Shown here: one piece after another, positions 47,925 through 49,901 of the stretch
How positions within the stretch are numbered: the stretch's first letter is position 1
Layout of the letters: each line of letters begins with the position of its first letter
Assembly (NCBI GenBank): GCA_963169665.1
Contig: CAUJET010000219.1
Span: forward strand, 1 to 49,901
Reading direction: 5' to 3'
Source of the DNA: Actinomycetota bacterium
Lineage (GTDB): Bacteria > Actinomycetota > Acidimicrobiia > Acidimicrobiales > Ilumatobacteraceae
Length of the DNA stretch: 49,901 nucleotides
Translations under genes and position numbers: made by a program
Notes under the pieces: generated by a model
The model's input: the letters and a program-made list of their open reading frames with translations, nothing else
Told to the model about the DNA's origin: nothing
The model's database searches: none

Positions 47925-48595
47925 CGGAACAGCGTCCCCTGCTCGTGCTTCACCAACCGCGGCGTCCCGGTCCACGGCACGTAGTTGTCCATGAACACCC
48001 ACGACCGCCGATGGATCGCCGACGGCCCGTACCCCTGGAGCGCGGTCTTGTGCACCGGACACGGGTAGCCCTTGTTGGTGTCGAAACTCCAGTGCGGATA
48101 GTTCGCCGACTCCTCGCGCATGATCCGGTCGCGGGTGACCTTGGCGAGGATGCTCGCCGCGGCCACCGACAGGCAGTGCAGATCGGCCTTCACCCGCATC
48201 TCGACGTTCGGCACATGGGGGGCGACGAAGTTCCATTTCCCGTCCACCACCGCCACGTCGGGGCGGACGGTGAGCTGTTCGATGGCGCGGCGGGCAGCGA
48301 GCTTCTGCGCCGCAGCCATCCCGAGGTCGTCGCACTCCTCCTGGCTCGCCGCGCCGACGGCCCAGGTCTCACACCAGGCCGCGATCCGGTCGAACAGGAA
48401 CTCACGGTTGGTCTCGGTGAGCATCTTCGAGTCGCGCACACCGTTGACCCGCTTGTCGCGCGGCAGCACCGCCGCGCCGACCATCAACGGACCGGCCCAC
48501 GCGCCGCGACCGACCTCGTCGATGCCGACGACCACCTCGTGGCCGCGCGCCCACATCTCCTTCTCGATCATGCGAGTGGGGGCGCGTCCGGCCAT
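47921..48595 (-). CDS. rnhB: Ribonuclease HII
   Basis: A 224-aa enzyme that cuts RNA embedded in DNA, including single misincorporated ribonucleotides and Okazaki primers. The active site is complete: Asp-Glu in VVGIDEVGRGAWAGP (D25, E26), Asp in VAVVDGKW, and the Asp of KADLHCLSVAAASILAKV. The length is typical. ATG 48595 is used; ATG 48571 (MIEKEMWARG) is a plausible shorter start. Its stop begins the mini-ORF relay to the amine oxidase gene. Confidence 0.93.
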   Translation of the reverse strand: MAGRAPTRMIEKEMWARGHEVVVGIDEVGRGAWAGPLMVGAAVLPRDKRVNGVRDSKMLTETNREFLFDRIAAWCETWAVGAASQEECDDLGMAAAQKLAARRAIEQLTVRPDVAVVDGKWNFVAPHVPNVEMRVKADLHCLSVAAASILAKVTRDRIMREESANYPHWSFDTNKGYPCPVHKTALQGYGPSAIHRRSWVFMDNYVPWTGTPRLVKHEQGTLFR

Positions 48596-48634
48596 CGGCT
48601 GCAGTCTGTCCCGCGGGTGTCGGCAGGGCGCGAA

Positions 48635-49690
48635 TCAGCGCAGCACGAGGCGGGCGGGCCCGGCCGCGATCTCGCCGACCCGCCACCACGAGGTGCCGGT
48701 GTCGCCGTGCAGCAGTCGGTCGGCGAGCGCCGGGTCGACCGCGGCGAGCAGTCCACCCGAGGTCTGCGGGTCCATGCACAGCGCCTCGCCGGCGGCCGAC
48801 GCCGAGCTGTCCATGTTGCCGGTGACGTAGTCGCGGTTGCGCGGGTCGCCGCCGGTGCGCACGCCGCGCTCGGCGGCCTCGCGGGCACCGGGATAGGCGA
48901 CGATCGACTCGGTGTCGACCACCACCTGCACGCCGCCGCGCTCGGCCATCTCCCAGCCATGGCCGGCGAGGCCGTAGCCGGTGACGTCGGTGACGGCGTG
49001 CACGGCGTCGCCGAGCTCTTGCAGGTCCTCGCTCGCGCCGCGGTTGATGCGGCGCATGCCGGCGATCGCCGCTGCCTTGTCGTCGGGCGAGCCGCCGGCG
49101 AGGGCGAGCGCGGTGCCGATCGGCTTCGACAGCACCAGCACGTCGCCCGGCTTGGCGCCACCCTTGCGGAACACCCGGTCGGGGTGCACCACACCCTGCA
49201 CCGCGAGGCCGAAGATCGGCTCGGGGTTGCGGATCGTGTGGCCGCCGGCGATGGTGCCGCCCGCCTCGGCGACGACCGCTGCGGCCGCATCGAAGATCGC
49301 GACGATCGCCTCGCGCGGGAAGTGCTCGGGGAAGGCGGCGACGTTCACGGCGATCGCGACCCGGCCACCCATCGCGAAGACATCGCTGCACGCGTTGGCC
49401 GCGGCGATCGCGCCGAAGTCGGACGGGTGGTCGACGAGCGGCGGGAAGAAGTCGGTGGTGCTCACCAGGGCGACGTCGGGGGCCACCTGGTAGATCGCCG
49501 CGTCGTCGAACGGGGCGAGGCCCACGAGCAGCGACGGGTCGGCACCCATCGGCATGTCGCGGACCAGGTCGGTGAGCAGCGACGCGCCCCACTTGGCGGC
49601 GCACCCACCGCACGACGTCCACTCCGTGAGACGGAGGTCGGCGAACGGATCGGCGGACTCGGTGGCCGGCGCGGCATCGATGGCGGTCAT
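48635..49690 (-). CDS. selD: Selenide, water dikinase (SelD)
   Basis: A 351-aa enzyme that makes selenophosphate from selenide and ATP for selenocysteine or selenouridine synthesis. The N-terminal SCGGCAAKWG carries the catalytic Cys and Lys region; no in-frame TGA is seen there, so it is the Cys form. The AIRS-type fold follows, with the metal-binding VSTTDFFPPLVDHPSDFGAIA and the Gly-rich TIAGGHTIRNPEPIFG. The C-terminus has MDPQTSGGLLAAV. No selA, selB or selenocysteine tRNA is in the window. A TAGGCT box (49698-49703) lies 7 nt upstream of the ATG. The open frame to 49885 is an extension and is rejected. Confidence 0.92.
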   Translation of the reverse strand: MTAIDAAPATESADPFADLRLTEWTSCGGCAAKWGASLLTDLVRDMPMGADPSLLVGLAPFDDAAIYQVAPDVALVSTTDFFPPLVDHPSDFGAIAAANACSDVFAMGGRVAIAVNVAAFPEHFPREAIVAIFDAAAAVVAEAGGTIAGGHTIRNPEPIFGLAVQGVVHPDRVFRKGGAKPGDVLVLSKPIGTALALAGGSPDDKAAAIAGMRRINRGASEDLQELGDAVHAVTDVTGYGLAGHGWEMAERGGVQVVVDTESIVAYPGAREAAERGVRTGGDPRNRDYVTGNMDSSASAAGEALCMDPQTSGGLLAAVDPALADRLLHGDTGTSWWRVGEIAAGPARLVLR

Positions 49691-49697
49691 GGGCCAC

Positions 49698-49703
49698 AGC
49701 CTA
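49698..49703 (-). promoter_or_regulatory. -10 box for selD
   Basis: The minus strand reads TAGGCT, 7 nt, then ATG (49690). Confidence 0.45.
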
Positions 49704-49768
49704 GGAGCACCCGGCGGACGTCGGTCCCGCCGCCCCCACCCGGCCGGGCCCGCGTACCATCCAGACCC

Positions 49769-49901
49769 ATGCACCGGCTGGGTACCTACGAGTTCACCGA
49801 CACCGACGCGGCGCGCACGATCGCCAACTTCCCCGGCATCTGGCACGAGATCGTGCTCGGTCGCGACGCCTCGACGGTGGCACACCTCCTCCCGGATCTC
49901 G
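49769..49901 (+). CDS. Unidentified protein (partial, cut by window end)
   Basis: An open frame from ATG 49769 that continues past the window end, 44 codons visible. It begins MHRLGTYEFTDTDAARTIAN and continues FPGIWHEIVLGRDA. I do not recognise the family. It diverges from selD with 78 bp between the starts, and a TACCAT -10-like sequence (49755-49760) lies 8 nt before the ATG. The codon pattern (G/C third positions) looks coding. Confidence 0.55.
   Translation, partial: MHRLGTYEFTDTDAARTIANFPGIWHEIVLGRDASTVAHLLPDL

Noticed and set aside
48635..49690. Selenocysteine-containing SelD
   Set aside because: The active-site stretch SCGGC is encoded without an in-frame TGA.
1..49901. tRNA, rRNA or riboswitch genes
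   Set aside because: No tRNA-like TTCGANNC loop in a cloverleaf context, rRNA stretch or known riboswitch core was seen on either strand by eye. A dedicated covariance search was not possible.

Overview
The window is a high-GC (about 70%), gene-dense bacterial chromosome segment. An extended LexA box of the mycobacterial type, an actinobacterial ImuA'/ImuB pair, many start codons lying 6-7 nt after a TANNNT -10 box (leaderless transcripts) and large LuxR-type ATPase regulators all suggest an actinobacterium. Overall gene flavour is compatible with the Acidimicrobiia (Ilumatobacter-like), but that is an impression and not a demonstrated placement. I found no rRNA, tRNA, CRISPR array, transposase or phage gene. 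No stretch longer than about 300 bp lacks a gene.

Layout. 1-10702 is an alpha-glucoside/sucrose-type sugar locus. It holds the start of a leftward GH13-like (amylosucrase-like) gene cut by the window edge, a LacI repressor, an ABC importer (binding lipoprotein, two permeases, ATPase), and a convergent operon of a second LacI regulator plus two paralogous GH13 alpha-glucosidases. The same 15-bp palindromic operator sits on the start codon of the first lacI gene and on the importer promoter. 10812-14856 holds two bacterial PH-domain membrane proteins, a NUDIX-GNAT fusion and an atypical OmpR-type regulator. 14945-18607 holds the ImuA'/ImuB mutasome genes under a perfect LexA box and a CarH-like B12-binding regulator. 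18765-26131 holds an Nfu_N-like protein, a LuxR-family ATPase, a small protein, a chemoreceptor-like protein and a DEAD-box helicase. 26281-33202 is a tight five-gene operon: SWIM protein, DUF5691-like, MoxR ATPase, DUF5682-like, VWA. 33300-38071 holds a small monooxygenase, an EcsC-like protein, the transsulfuration pair (CBS and a gamma-synthase/lyase) and an alpha/beta hydrolase. 38080-44810 holds a cyclase/NB-ARC/LuxR regulator, an AbrB-PIN toxin-antitoxin pair and an orphan xanthine-dehydrogenase-type large subunit. 45004-49901 holds a SEC-C methionine aminopeptidase, a CinA-C/PncC amidase, a flavin amine oxidase, RNase HII, SelD and the start of an unidentified gene.

The most unusual signals are non-coding. 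(1) At two unrelated gene junctions, tandem 14-nt repeats create chains of five-codon mini-ORFs, each stop overlapping the next start, which link one real gene to the next. (2) A 105-bp element of two hairpins with an exact 62-bp start-to-start offset occurs three times. (3) Two other intergenic palindromic structures, a tandem 44-nt hairpin pair and a nested 99-nt hairpin, flank the aminopeptidase gene. (4) Four 11-bp direct repeats lie upstream of the OmpR-type regulator. Among the proteins, the SWIM/MoxR/VWA operon and the CarH-like regulator beside the mutasome are the best candidates for poorly described biology.
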